Below, one piece after another: positions 17,902-26,423 of a stretch of 64,000 bases of DNA. Within the stretch, counting starts at the first letter, position 1. Each line of letters starts with the position of its first letter. The stretch spans positions 620,001-684,000 of the forward strand of contig NZ_JBHUGS010000001.1 of NCBI RefSeq assembly GCF_042682045.1, given 5' to 3'. The position numbers and the translations under genes were made by a program. The notes beneath the pieces are model-generated. The model made no database searches and was not told the DNA's origin. It saw only the letters and a program-made list of their open reading frames with translations. The stretch comes from Sphingomonas_R arantia. GTDB taxonomy: Bacteria; Pseudomonadota; Alphaproteobacteria; Sphingomonadales; Sphingomonadaceae.

Positions 17902-18911
17902 TCGACGATGCGGATGTGTGGGCGCACATCGATGCGCTGGCCAAGCCGAAGCGCAGCCTGGGGCGGCTGGAGGACATCGCGGTGCGGCTGGCCCGGACGC
18001 AGGGGCGGATCGATCCGCGGACGCGGCCGCGGCGGATCGTGCTGTTCGCCGGCGACCACGGCTGTGTCGCGGCGGGGGTTTCGGCATGGCCGTCGGCGGT
18101 GACGGGGATGATGGTCGGCACGATTTTGGCGGGGCGGGCGACGAGCAACGCGCTGGCGGCGGCGCATGGGTGCGATCTTCGATTGGTCGATGTCGGAGTG
18201 ATGGGCGCGCGGCCGGACGATCCGCCGGGCTTCTACCGCGATGCGCGGATTGCGGAGGGGACGGCGAACCTGGCGGACGGGCCGGCGATGGATGCGGCGC
18301 AGTTCGCGGCGGCTTGGGGCCTCGGGGCGGACGAGGCGGATCGTGCGGTGGACGACGGTGCGGCGCTGCTGATCGCAGGGGAGATGGGGATCGGGAACAC
18401 GACGCCGGCCGCGGCGATCACGATGCTGCTGGCCGGGGCGGGCGTGGCGGATGCGGTGGGGCGCGGGGCGGGGGCCGATGATGCGGTGCTGGCGGTGAAG
18501 ACGCGGGTCGTGGAGGCTGCGGTGGCGCGGGCTTCGGCGGAGGCCGATCCGGTGGCGGCGATCGCGTCGGTCGCTGGGTATGAGATCGTGGCGATGGCGG
18601 GGTTCTTCGCGCGTGGGGCGGAGCGCGGGGCGACGTTGTTGCTCGACGGGTATGTCGCGACGGCGGGGGCGCTGATCGCGGAGCGGCTGGCGCCGGGGAC
18701 GGTGGACGCGATGATCGCGGGGCATCGGTCGGCGGAGCCGGGACATGGGGCGGCGCTGGCGCAGTTGGGGCTGGAAGCGTTGCTCGATTGGGGGATGCGG
18801 CTGGGCGAGGGGAGCGGGGCGCTGGTGGCGTTACCGTTGCTCGATGCGGCCGCGGCGATGATGGGCGATGTCGCGCGGCTGGACGCGATCGGCGCGGAGC
18901 GGGCGGATTGA
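17898..18911 (+). CDS. cobT: Nicotinate-nucleotide-DMB phosphoribosyltransferase CobT
   Basis: 337 residues, start overlapping the cobQ stop (ATGA). It makes alpha-ribazole phosphate from dimethylbenzimidazole. Key motifs are KPKRSLGRLEDIAVRLARTQ, VLFAGDHGCVAAGVSAWPSA, GEMGIGNTTPAAA, and near the C-terminus HRSAEPGHGAALAQLGLEAL, which carries the catalytic glutamate region, then GMRLGEGSGA. Its stop overlaps the cobS start by one base. Confidence 0.95.
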   Translation: MIDDADVWAHIDALAKPKRSLGRLEDIAVRLARTQGRIDPRTRPRRIVLFAGDHGCVAAGVSAWPSAVTGMMVGTILAGRATSNALAAAHGCDLRLVDVGVMGARPDDPPGFYRDARIAEGTANLADGPAMDAAQFAAAWGLGADEADRAVDDGAALLIAGEMGIGNTTPAAAITMLLAGAGVADAVGRGAGADDAVLAVKTRVVEAAVARASAEADPVAAIASVAGYEIVAMAGFFARGAERGATLLLDGYVATAGALIAERLAPGTVDAMIAGHRSAEPGHGAALAQLGLEALLDWGMRLGEGSGALVALPLLDAAAAMMGDVARLDAIGAERAD

Positions 18912-19693
18912 TGGACGCGTCAGATCGCGCGCCGGGGTGGGCGCCGCCGCTTATGGCGGTGCAGTTCCTGACGCGGTTGCCGGTGCCGGTGCTGGCGCGG
19001 CTGACGGGGGCGCAGGCGGGTGACGGGCTGACCCGCGCGATGGCGTGGCTGCCGCTGGTCGGAACACTGATTGGGGGGGTGACGGCGGGGGTTTATGTGG
19101 CGGCGGGGCTGGTGTGGCCGCCGGTGGTGGCGGCGGTGCTGGCGCTGATGGTCGAGGCGTTGCTGACCGGTGCGTTTCACGAGGATGCGGTGGCCGATTT
19201 CTGCGACGCCTTCGGGGGGATCGCGCGCGGTGACGATGCGCTGCGGATCATGCGCGACAGCCGGATCGGGAGCTATGGCGCGCTGGGGCTGGGGTTGTCG
19301 GTGGCTTTACGGGTCGCGGCGATCGTGGCGTTGCCGGCGGGCATCGCTGTGGCGGCGATCGTGGCGGCGGCGACGGTCGGGCGGCTGTGGGCGGTGCTGC
19401 TGGCGTACATCCTGCCGCCGGTGGCGGCGGGGACCGGACTTGCGGCGCGGATCGGGCGGGGGATGCCTTTGCGGCGCTTGGCTGGCGCGCTGTTGCTGAC
19501 CGTGCCGGGGGTGGTGTTGCTGGTGATGCACGATCCGGCGGCGCTGGTGTTCACTGCGGGCGCGGGTGTGGTGTTCCTGTGGTGGATCGCACGGTTCCTG
19601 CGCGGGCGGATCGGCGGGTCGACGGGGGATTGTCTCGGGTTCGCGGCCTATATGGGGCAGCTGGCGGTGCTGCTCGCGGCGGGGATGGCGTGA
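18911..19693 (+). CDS. cobS: Adenosylcobinamide-GDP ribazoletransferase CobS
   Basis: 260 residues. An integral membrane enzyme that joins adenosylcobinamide-GDP and alpha-ribazole. It shows FLTRLPVP, the acidic motif HEDAVADFCDAFGGIARGDD, then IMRDSRIGSYGALGL, and GRIGGSTGDCLGF near the C-terminus, with about six hydrophobic segments. The start ATG shares one base with the cobT stop (TGATG). Confidence 0.94.
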   Translation: MDASDRAPGWAPPLMAVQFLTRLPVPVLARLTGAQAGDGLTRAMAWLPLVGTLIGGVTAGVYVAAGLVWPPVVAAVLALMVEALLTGAFHEDAVADFCDAFGGIARGDDALRIMRDSRIGSYGALGLGLSVALRVAAIVALPAGIAVAAIVAAATVGRLWAVLLAYILPPVAAGTGLAARIGRGMPLRRLAGALLLTVPGVVLLVMHDPAALVFTAGAGVVFLWWIARFLRGRIGGSTGDCLGFAAYMGQLAVLLAAGMA

Positions 19694-20238
19694 CGGGGAC
19701 GGTGCTGCTGGTGCGGCATCCGCCGGTGGCGCGGGCCTGGGTGGGGCGGTGTTACGGGCGGTCCGACATGGGGTGGAGCCGGGCGGGGGCCTTGCTGGCG
19801 CGTGGGCTGGTCGAAGATTTGAGCGCGCGGCGGCCGGATGTGGTGGTGCATTCCGGGGCCGTGCGGACGCGGCGGTTGGCGGAGCGGGTTGCGGCGCGGG
19901 TGGGGTGTCCGGTGCTGAGCGATGCGCGGTGGCTGGAGCGGGATTTCGGATCCTGGGAGGGGCGGCGGTGGGATGCGATCTGGCGTGAGACTGGCGATTT
20001 GATGGATCGGATCATGACCGATCCGACCGGGTTTCGGCCTGGGGGTGGGGAGACCGGGCTCGATTTGTCTTTGCGGGCGCTGGCGGCTTGGGATGATTTG
20101 CCGTTGGGGGGCGTGGTGTTGGTGGTGGCGCATGGCGGGCCGATCGCGGCGTTGCGGGCGGCTTGGGCGGGGGCTCCGTTGGAGCGAATGATCGAGTTCG
20201 TGCCGGGGCTGGGGGAGGTTTTGGAATTGGATCGGTAG
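19690..20238 (+). CDS. cobC: Alpha-ribazole phosphatase, histidine phosphatase family
   Basis: 182 residues from GTG 19690 (GTGA overlap with cobS). Histidine phosphatase fold: phospho-histidine in LLVRHPPVA (RHP where most members have RHG/RHT), YGRSDMGWSRAG, ERDFGSWEGRRWDAIW and the second histidine in VVAHGGPIAALRA. It removes the 5' phosphate in the last step of nucleotide-loop assembly. As the last gene of the B12 operon it is followed by a composite repeat. Confidence 0.88.
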   Translation: MTGTVLLVRHPPVARAWVGRCYGRSDMGWSRAGALLARGLVEDLSARRPDVVVHSGAVRTRRLAERVAARVGCPVLSDARWLERDFGSWEGRRWDAIWRETGDLMDRIMTDPTGFRPGGGETGLDLSLRALAAWDDLPLGGVVLVVAHGGPIAALRAAWAGAPLERMIEFVPGLGEVLELDR

Positions 20239-20254
20239 CTGTTTGCCGGGGTTG

Positions 20255-20400
20255 GTTTTGGGGTGCTGTTGGCTTCTCGGCTTCGCTCGAAGGGTCCCTC
20301 GACTTCGCTCGGGATGCGCGGGCTTTATAGGTTGAGTTTGCGACGAGCGTTGCGCGGCGTTCTCGACAGGCTCGAACCGAACGGGTTTGGGAGTGGGTAA
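20255..20400. repeat. Composite intergenic repeat, copy 1
   Basis: Between two convergent genes lies GGTGCTGTTGGCTTCTCGGC, continuing to about 20320 (TCGCTCGAAGGGTCCCTCGA then CTTCGCTCGGGATG), and 45 bases later GTTCTCGACAGGCTCGAACC at 20373. The same two modules in the same order and spacing recur at 41893-42062, again between convergent genes. The internal dyads suggest a hairpin at transcript ends. Confidence 0.75.
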
Positions 20401-20419
20401 ACCCTGAGTCGTTTGCCCC

Positions 20420-23008
20420 TTACCCAGCCGCGTTGCGGAGGACGCGGGAGACCTGTTCGACGCTGTAGGGTTTGTGGAGGAGTTCGAAGCCGTGGGTGCC
20501 GTCCTCGACGAGGACGTTGCTGTAGCCCGAGGTGAGGACGACGGGGAGCGTCGGGTAGGTTTCGCGGATCGTGCGGGCGAGGTCGATGCCGTTCATGCCG
20601 GGCATGACGACGTCGGAGAACACGATGTCGAAGCGGCCCGCGTCGCTGGCGAGTTCGGCGAGCGCCTCCTGTGCGTCGGCGGCCCAGGTGGTGACGTAGC
20701 CGAGTTCGGCGAGCGACTGCGTCGTGAAATGGCCGACCTCGTGATTGTCCTCGACCACCAGCACGCGCAGGCCGTGACCTTCGGCGGGGCCCTCCGCGAT
20801 GTCGGTCGTGGCGGCGGGTTCGGCCCGGTCGACCTGCGGCAGATAGAGCGTGAAGGTGGTGCCGTGGCCGGGGCGGCTTTCGACGCGGATGTCGCCGCCC
20901 GATTGCTTGGCGAAGCCGAACACCTGGCTGAGGCCGAGGCCGGTGCCCTGCCCGACGTCCTTGGTGGTGAAGAACGGTTCGAAGATCCGGTCGAGCTTGT
21001 CCGGGTCGATGCCCGAACCGGTGTCACTGATCGCGATCGCGACGTAGCGGCCGGTGACGGCAGGATCGGCGCGGAGGGCGGGGATCCCGGTCGCGGGACG
21101 CACGGTGATCGCGAGCCGGCCGGCGCCGCCCATCGCGTCGCGCGCGTTGACCGACATGTTGACGAGCGCGGTGTCGAGCTGGCTGGGATCGACGTTGGTG
21201 AAGCAGGGCGCGTCCGGCTGATCGATGTCGATCACGATCCGCGATCCGGTGAGCGTGCCGAGCATGTCCGAGATGACGCGCAGGCTCTGCCCGACGTCGA
21301 TGACCTCCGGCTTCAGCGCCTGGCGGCGGGCGAAGGCGAGCAGTTGTCCGGTCAGCTTGGCGGCGCGATCCGCAGTGTCGGAGATGGCGTCGATATAGCG
21401 TTCGCGCCGTTCCGCGCTGAGCCCTGGGCGCTTGAGCAGGTCGGTGGCGGAGCGGATGACGGTGAGCAGGTTGTTGAAATCATGCGCGACGCCGCCGGTC
21501 AGCTGGCCGACCGCCTCCATCTTCTGCGACTGGCGGAGCGCGTCTTCGGCGTTCTGAAGCTCGCTGGTCCGCGCCACGACCTGCTGTTCGAGCGAGGCGG
21601 CGAGCGCGGAGAGTTCATGTTCGGCGCGGCGGCGCTCGGCCGCGATGCGGGTGCGTTCGGCGACTTCGCGGATGAAGGCGATCTCGTCGTCGCGCCAGCG
21701 GCGGTGGCCGGCGTCGTGGAGGAACAGCATCGCGACGAATTCGCCATGTTCGATCAGCGGCATGTTCATCATGGCGCGCGCGCTGATCGCCTCCAGCGCA
21801 GGAGCGTGGGCGGCGGTGCGCGGATCGGTGCGTGCGTCGGCGAAGCACACTTCCTCGCCGCATTTCAGGTCGTCGATGTAGCTGCCGTAATCGCGGAAGC
21901 GGAGCGTGCCGGCGAGCGAGGCGATGCCGGGCGCGGTCCAGTCGCGCGCGACGTCCATGGTTTCGGCGACGGTGTCGACCTCGCCGTAACCGACCCGGCA
22001 GACGCCGAGCGTGCGGCCGATGATGCGTGCGGCGGAGAACAGGATGTCGTCGGGTTCGACCGTGTCGCGGAACACGTCGCCCAGTTCGACCAGCGCCGCG
22101 CGCATCGCGTCGCTGCGTGTCTTGTCGGTGATGTCGGTCGACACGCCGGCGATGCGCAGCGCGGTGCCGTCCGCGTTGAAGAAGGGCTGCCCGCGCGATC
22201 CGATCCAGCGCATTTCGCCGTCGGGGCGGATGATGCGGTAGGTGACGTCGTAGTCGGTGCCGGCCTCGACGCAGCGCCGCACCTCGTCGATGCTCTTGGC
22301 ACGGTCGTCCGGGTGGATCGCGGCGAGCCGGTCCTCGTAGGTGAACGGCTTGTCGACCGGGCGGCCGAAGATCTCCTTGCAGGTGGCCGAGACGGTCAGG
22401 CGGTTGGTCGCGATCTCCAGGCTCCAGGTGCCGAACCGCGCGGCCTTCAACGTGAAGGCGAGTTCGCGCTCATGCTGGTCCTGCGCCGACAGCCGGTCGG
22501 TCAGCTCCGCCATCAGCGAGGCGTTGCTCGATTCCAGCCCCTGCAACCGTTCGCGTTCGATCGTGACGTTCAGCTGGCTGGCGAAGAAATAGGCGAGCAC
22601 GCCCTCCGTATCGTAGACCGGCGCCAGCAGCAGGCGGTTCCAGAACGGTTCGCCGTCCTTGCGGTGGTTGCGGATGTCGATTTCGATCGGTTCGACGCGC
22701 GTCACCGCATCGCGGATCCGCTGGACCGTCGCCGGATCGGTTTCCGGCCCCTGCAGGAAGCGGCAGTTGCGGCCCAGGATCTCGTCCCGTTCGTAGCCGG
22801 ACAGCCGGCAGAAGGCGTTGTTGACGAACACCACGGGATTGTCGGGCAACCGCGGGTTGGTGACGATCATGGGCATGCGCGTGGCGCGCACGGCGGCGAC
22901 GAACGGATCGGTGCCGACATCCTCGCCCACCAGTTCGGCCGCGATACGGGCGGCATCGGCCGTCATTTTCGGCACGCCGGTGGCGGCGTGATCGTTCGTG
23001 TCGGTCAA
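20420..23008 (-). CDS. LOV-PAS-GAF hybrid histidine kinase (blue-light sensor)
   Basis: 862 residues, no membrane segment. A LOV domain occupies about 35-150: the flavin-binding signature GRNCRFLQG is at 79-87 with the photoactive cysteine at 82, NHRKDGEPFWNRL follows, and the flavin-contacting Gln is in FFASQLNVT. Then a PAS_3 domain (185-300), a GAF domain (about 310-455), HisKA with His509 in QLTGGVAHDFNNLL, a HATPase domain and a C-terminal receiver with VLVVEDN and Asp799 in FSDVVMPGMNG. It should be a blue-light-responsive kinase. It is divergent from an HWE kinase gene 197 bases away; LOV and HWE kinases often feed the general stress response in alphaproteobacteria, but no such regulator genes are in the window. 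Confidence 0.9.
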   Translation of the reverse strand: MTDTNDHAATGVPKMTADAARIAAELVGEDVGTDPFVAAVRATRMPMIVTNPRLPDNPVVFVNNAFCRLSGYERDEILGRNCRFLQGPETDPATVQRIRDAVTRVEPIEIDIRNHRKDGEPFWNRLLLAPVYDTEGVLAYFFASQLNVTIERERLQGLESSNASLMAELTDRLSAQDQHERELAFTLKAARFGTWSLEIATNRLTVSATCKEIFGRPVDKPFTYEDRLAAIHPDDRAKSIDEVRRCVEAGTDYDVTYRIIRPDGEMRWIGSRGQPFFNADGTALRIAGVSTDITDKTRSDAMRAALVELGDVFRDTVEPDDILFSAARIIGRTLGVCRVGYGEVDTVAETMDVARDWTAPGIASLAGTLRFRDYGSYIDDLKCGEEVCFADARTDPRTAAHAPALEAISARAMMNMPLIEHGEFVAMLFLHDAGHRRWRDDEIAFIREVAERTRIAAERRRAEHELSALAASLEQQVVARTSELQNAEDALRQSQKMEAVGQLTGGVAHDFNNLLTVIRSATDLLKRPGLSAERRERYIDAISDTADRAAKLTGQLLAFARRQALKPEVIDVGQSLRVISDMLGTLTGSRIVIDIDQPDAPCFTNVDPSQLDTALVNMSVNARDAMGGAGRLAITVRPATGIPALRADPAVTGRYVAIAISDTGSGIDPDKLDRIFEPFFTTKDVGQGTGLGLSQVFGFAKQSGGDIRVESRPGHGTTFTLYLPQVDRAEPAATTDIAEGPAEGHGLRVLVVEDNHEVGHFTTQSLAELGYVTTWAADAQEALAELASDAGRFDIVFSDVVMPGMNGIDLARTIRETYPTLPVVLTSGYSNVLVEDGTHGFELLHKPYSVEQVSRVLRNAAG

Positions 23009-23205
23009 GGCCGCCTGCTCGCAAAGAAATAGAGGAAGTTTACCTAGGTTATGATCGCCGCGACCGCAATGGAGCCGAGGTTCGTGGCGGCGAAGCAGAT
23101 ATAGTGCGGATGCATGTAAACGCCGGGTTGCGGGCTGCGCGAGGCTTTGCCAAGCCGTTTGCCGAGTCTATGCAAGCATCGTGCGGCGCATTCGGGGGGA
23201 GTCCA

Positions 23206-24207
23206 ATGATCAAGGAAATACCCAAGGCGCATGTCTGGTCGCCCGAGCATCTGCGCCTGGCGGTCAACGCGGCCGGTGTCGCGTTATGGGCGTGGAACGT
23301 CGATAGCGACGCGTTCACGATGGACAAGCAGGGCTTCGCCTTGTGGGGCATGGAGTGGCAGCCCGACGTCGGGTTCGAGGAACTGTCCGCCAACATCCAC
23401 CCCGCCGACCGCGATCGGGTGCGCGCCGCGTTCAACGCCATGCGCGCGACGCTGGGGCGGTACGAGACCGATTTCCGGATCATGGTGGGCAACGAGGTGC
23501 GCTGGATCGCGGCGCGCGGCGAGGGCGACGATGTCGGGATCGTCGGGCGGACGATGTTCGGCATCTTCCTGGACGTGACGGGGCGCAAGCAGGCCGAGGA
23601 AGGCCATGAACTGCTGGCCGGGGAGATGAGCCACCGGGTCAAGAACCTGCTGACCATCGCCACCGGCCTGACCGCGATCACGTCGCGGTCGGCGACGAAC
23701 ATCGAGGAAATGGCGAGCCAGCTGACCGAGCGGCTGTTCGCGCTGGACCGCGCGCACGACCTGGTCCGGCCGTTGCCGGAGGGGCAGGGCGATGCCGCGT
23801 TGCTGGGCGACCTGCTGTCCGTCGTGTTGAAGCCCTATGACGACATGGGCGCGTTTTCGGGGCGGATCCGCGTGTCTGTCGAGCGGATGGGCGTGGGTCA
23901 GGCCGCGGCGATGGGGCTGGCGCTGGTGATCCACGAACTGGCGACCAATTCGATGAAATATGGCGCGCTGTCGGCCCCCGAAGGCACGCTGGACGTGACG
24001 AGTGCATCGGACGGCGGCGATGTGGTGCTGACCTGGGTAGAGCGCGGCGGGCCGCCGGTGAAGGCGCCGCCGGAGAAAAGCGGGTTCGGGACCCGGTTGG
24101 TCGACCGCAGCGTGTCGAGGCAGCTCGGCGGGACGATCGGTTACGAATGGGAAGAAGAGGGCCTGATCGTGACGTTGCGGATGATCCGGTCGCACCTGGC
24201 CCTGTAG
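23206..24207 (+). CDS. PAS-HWE histidine kinase
   Basis: 333 residues from ATG 23206, chosen because GGGGGGAG lies just upstream and the following sequence begins the PAS domain; upstream in-frame starts add a poor sequence. The PAS domain covers about 12-128 (NAAGVALWAWNVDSDAF, NIHPADRDRV). The HWE kinase core has His143 in GEMSHRVKNLLTIATGL, the N box HELATNSMKYGALS and the W-E motif in VLTWVERGGPPV, then GFGTRLVDRSV. It lacks a receiver and a membrane anchor. The output partner is not encoded nearby. Confidence 0.9.
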   Translation: MIKEIPKAHVWSPEHLRLAVNAAGVALWAWNVDSDAFTMDKQGFALWGMEWQPDVGFEELSANIHPADRDRVRAAFNAMRATLGRYETDFRIMVGNEVRWIAARGEGDDVGIVGRTMFGIFLDVTGRKQAEEGHELLAGEMSHRVKNLLTIATGLTAITSRSATNIEEMASQLTERLFALDRAHDLVRPLPEGQGDAALLGDLLSVVLKPYDDMGAFSGRIRVSVERMGVGQAAAMGLALVIHELATNSMKYGALSAPEGTLDVTSASDGGDVVLTWVERGGPPVKAPPEKSGFGTRLVDRSVSRQLGGTIGYEWEEEGLIVTLRMIRSHLAL

Positions 24208-24231
24208 GCGCGACCGGGCCTCGACGGGGGC

Positions 24232-24669
24232 TCAGCCGGAGCCGGGCTGCTCCTGCTCGCGCTCGTAAGGGGCGTCCGTACCGATCTTGCCGGTGGTCGC
24301 GGCCTGCGCCACGCCGTCGGTTTCGAGGACGGTGAACGACCCGCTCTCGGTCTTCACGTCGCGTGTCTGCCGATCGGGCGCCGGCACGGGGAGCGGGCGA
24401 TCATGGTCGGCGACTTCGCTGCCGATCGTGCCGGGGACGGTGCCGGGTTCGCTGATATCCTCGGTCGGTTCGCCGGACTGGTCGGTCGACGGGCTGTCGT
24501 CGTTGACGTCGGCGGTCTTGGAATGCGGGTTGGGATAGGCGGCCCCGCCGCTTTCACCCATGACCGAGCGGCCGTGCGGCTCGCCGTTGCCGGGGGAGCC
24601 GGAGACGCCGTCGGGCTGGCCCTTGGTTTCGGGATTGCCGGGGACGGGGGTGGGGACCGTGTCGCTCAT
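24232..24669 (-). CDS. Hypothetical acidic, disordered protein
   Basis: 145 residues from ATG 24669, with AAGGAAC as a ribosome site. The composition is dominated by Pro, Gly, Ser, Thr, Asp and Glu (PVPGNPETKGQPDGVSGSPG, DDSPSTDQSGEPTEDISEPG) with almost no hydrophobic runs, so it is predicted to be unfolded and soluble. No domain is recognisable. It lies convergent to the HWE kinase gene and directly upstream of the alcohol dehydrogenase stop. The even codon use and ribosome site argue that it is translated; function unknown. Confidence 0.6.
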   Translation of the reverse strand: MSDTVPTPVPGNPETKGQPDGVSGSPGNGEPHGRSVMGESGGAAYPNPHSKTADVNDDSPSTDQSGEPTEDISEPGTVPGTIGSEVADHDRPLPVPAPDRQTRDVKTESGSFTVLETDGVAQAATTGKIGTDAPYEREQEQPGSG

Positions 24670-24757
24670 CGTCGTTCCTTCGAATGTGGCAGCAGCCAGA
24701 ACGGACGATACCGCCCCGCGTCTGGCGCGAAGCGGTATCGTTCGGGTCGGGTCGGGA

Positions 24758-25930
24758 TCAGGGGCGCAGCACGACCTTGATGACGCCGTCCTGCTTGTCG
24801 CGGAACTTCTGGTACATTTCCGGCGCGTCTTCGAGGCTGGCCGGGTGGGTCACGACGAAGCTCGGGTCGATGTCGCCCGCCTCGATCCGGGCGAGCAGCG
24901 GCCGGGTGTAGGCCTGGACGTGGGTCTGACCGGTCTTGATGGTCAGGCCCTTGTTCATCATCGCGCCGATCGGGATCTTGTCGCCCATGCCGACATAGAC
25001 GCCGGGGATCGAAACGGTGCCGCCCATCCGGCAGCTCATGATCGCTTCACGCAGCACATGGACGCGGTCGGTCGCGAGGAAGGCCGCGGCCTTCACCTTG
25101 TCGATCACCGCATCCACCGAGCCATGGCCCGATGCTTCGGCACCGACCGAGTCGATGCAGCTGTCCGGTCCGCGACCCTTGGTGCGGAACTGCAGCTCGT
25201 CATAGACGCTCTCGACCTCGGCGAAGTTGATCGTCTCGGCACCGCCGGCCTCGGCCATGGCGAGCCGTTCCGGCACTTCGTCGATCGCGATCACGCGGCC
25301 GGCACCGAGCATTAGCGCGGAGCGGATCGCGAACTGACCAACCGGACCGCAGCCCCAGATCGCGACGGTGTCGCCCTCTTCGATGTTCGCATTCTCGGCG
25401 GCCATGTAGCCGGTCGGGAAGATGTCGGACAGGAACAGCGCCTGTTCGTCGGTAACGTTGTCCGGTACCTTGATCGGGCCGAAATCGGCCATCGGCACGC
25501 GGAGATATTCGGCCTGGCCGCCGCAATAGCCGCCGAGCATGTGGCTGAACCCGAACAGGCCGGCGGGCGAATGGCCCATCGCCGCGATCGCGAGATCAGA
25601 ATTCGGATTAGTCCGTTCGCAGGCGGAGAACAGCCCCTTCTTGCAGAAGAAGCATTCGCCGCAGCTGATCGTGAACGGCACGACGACGCGGTCGCCGATC
25701 TTCAGGTTGGTGACTTCGGACCCGAGGGCGACGACTTCGCCCATATTCTCATGACCGAGGATGTCACCGGCCTCCATCGTGGGCTGGTAGCCGTCGAGGA
25801 GGTGGAGATCGGAGCCGCAGATCGCGCAGGCCGTGACCTTGATGATCGCATCGCGCGGATGCTTGATCTCGGGATCCTTGACAGTATCGACGCGAACGTC
25901 ACCTTTTCCGTGCCAGACCAGTGCGCGCAT
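24758..25930 (-). CDS. Zn-dependent alcohol/formaldehyde-type dehydrogenase
   Basis: 390 residues from ATG 25930. A medium-chain dehydrogenase: catalytic zinc ligands Cys38 (CAICGSDLH) and His60-Glu61 (GHENMGEV), structural zinc cysteines 90, 93, 96 and 104 (CGECFFCKKGLFSAC), and the NAD(P) fold region AIWGCGPVGQFAI with a following acidic residue in VIAIDEVPERL, which favours NAD. The length and the C-terminal half (SCIDSVGAEASGHG) resemble glutathione-independent formaldehyde dehydrogenase-like enzymes, but the substrate is not certain. The 489-base gap upstream holds an FNR-type box. Confidence 0.85.
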   Translation of the reverse strand: MRALVWHGKGDVRVDTVKDPEIKHPRDAIIKVTACAICGSDLHLLDGYQPTMEAGDILGHENMGEVVALGSEVTNLKIGDRVVVPFTISCGECFFCKKGLFSACERTNPNSDLAIAAMGHSPAGLFGFSHMLGGYCGGQAEYLRVPMADFGPIKVPDNVTDEQALFLSDIFPTGYMAAENANIEEGDTVAIWGCGPVGQFAIRSALMLGAGRVIAIDEVPERLAMAEAGGAETINFAEVESVYDELQFRTKGRGPDSCIDSVGAEASGHGSVDAVIDKVKAAAFLATDRVHVLREAIMSCRMGGTVSIPGVYVGMGDKIPIGAMMNKGLTIKTGQTHVQAYTRPLLARIEAGDIDPSFVVTHPASLEDAPEMYQKFRDKQDGVIKVVLRP

Positions 25931-26255
25931 CGAAAATCTCCGTCTGTTGATCGTGTCGAACCGGCCCCGCGACGTTGGTCGCGTGCGGGCCGGCGGGTCG
26001 CCTGACGGTCGGGGACGGGGCGTTCCGTGAAGGACAGCCACGCTGGCACCGAGCCGATGCGACGATGCCAGGACAACCGCCTGCGTCCGTGGATCGTTCC
26101 CGCTGGGCAGTAAAATCCTGGTACTATTCTACTATGTTGATCTACATCAAGGCGTGGGGAGATAATGTTTCGGCGCCGTTCTATTGATGTGGGCAAGATC
26201 GCATCGTCATTCCAGACCCGCCAGAACTGCTGGCGATCGGGCAAGAGGTATCACA
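25931..26255. other. Gene-free stretch between divergent genes
   Basis: Apart from the FNR-type box and its AT-rich surroundings (26110-26170) I see no gene in this stretch. Short open frames across it have no ribosome site and show unconvincing composition. Confidence 0.6.
26137..26150. promoter_or_regulatory. FNR/FixK-type box TTGAT-N4-ATCAA with overlapping promoter
   Basis: TTGATCTACATCAA is a perfect match to the TTGAT-N4-ATCAA consensus of FNR/FixK regulators, in an AT-rich patch of an otherwise GC-rich gap. TTGATC at 26137 and GATAAT at 26161 are spaced 18 bases and could be a sigma-70 promoter reading right, towards the small ORF at 26256; in that case the box overlaps the -35 element. 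The box is palindromic and could also serve the dehydrogenase gene to the left (207 bases away). Confidence 0.55.
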
Positions 26256-26423
26256 ATGGTCGGCAATATTGTGCGGTTGCTTGATGCAACCCATCGGGCG
26301 ATCGCGCATTGTGTCCGCGTCATCTTCGGTCTGCGACATATCCATGACACGCGGCCGAGCAGATCGGCGAGCGGCCGCCATTCCATGCGCCGCCGCCCTG
26401 CCAAATCCGGGAACCCACCATGA
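26256..26423 (+). CDS. Small 55-residue ORF coupled to the HAD phosphatase gene
   Basis: The ATG at 26256 has AAGAGG 6 bases upstream, and the stop (TGA 26421-26423) overlaps the ATG of the HAD gene as ATGA. The peptide begins with an amphipathic hydrophobic stretch (MVGNIVRLLDATHRAIAHCV then RVIFGLRHIH) and ends in a strongly basic tail (RHSMRRRPAKSG). It could be a real small protein or a leader that couples translation of the next gene. I do not recognise a family. Confidence 0.45.
   Translation: MVGNIVRLLDATHRAIAHCVRVIFGLRHIHDTRPSRSASGRHSMRRRPAKSGNPP

Noticed and set aside
25590..25615. ATCAGAATTCGGATTAG inside the Zn dehydrogenase gene as a further operator copy
   Set aside because: The half-sites do not match the TATCAGAAT-N4-RTTCTGATA pattern or spacing and it lies in a coding region.
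26064..26100. Possible EcfG-type stress promoter (GGAAC-N17-GGTT on the minus strand)
   Set aside because: The -10 part differs from CGTT and the distance to the dehydrogenase start is about 140 bases; too weak to call.
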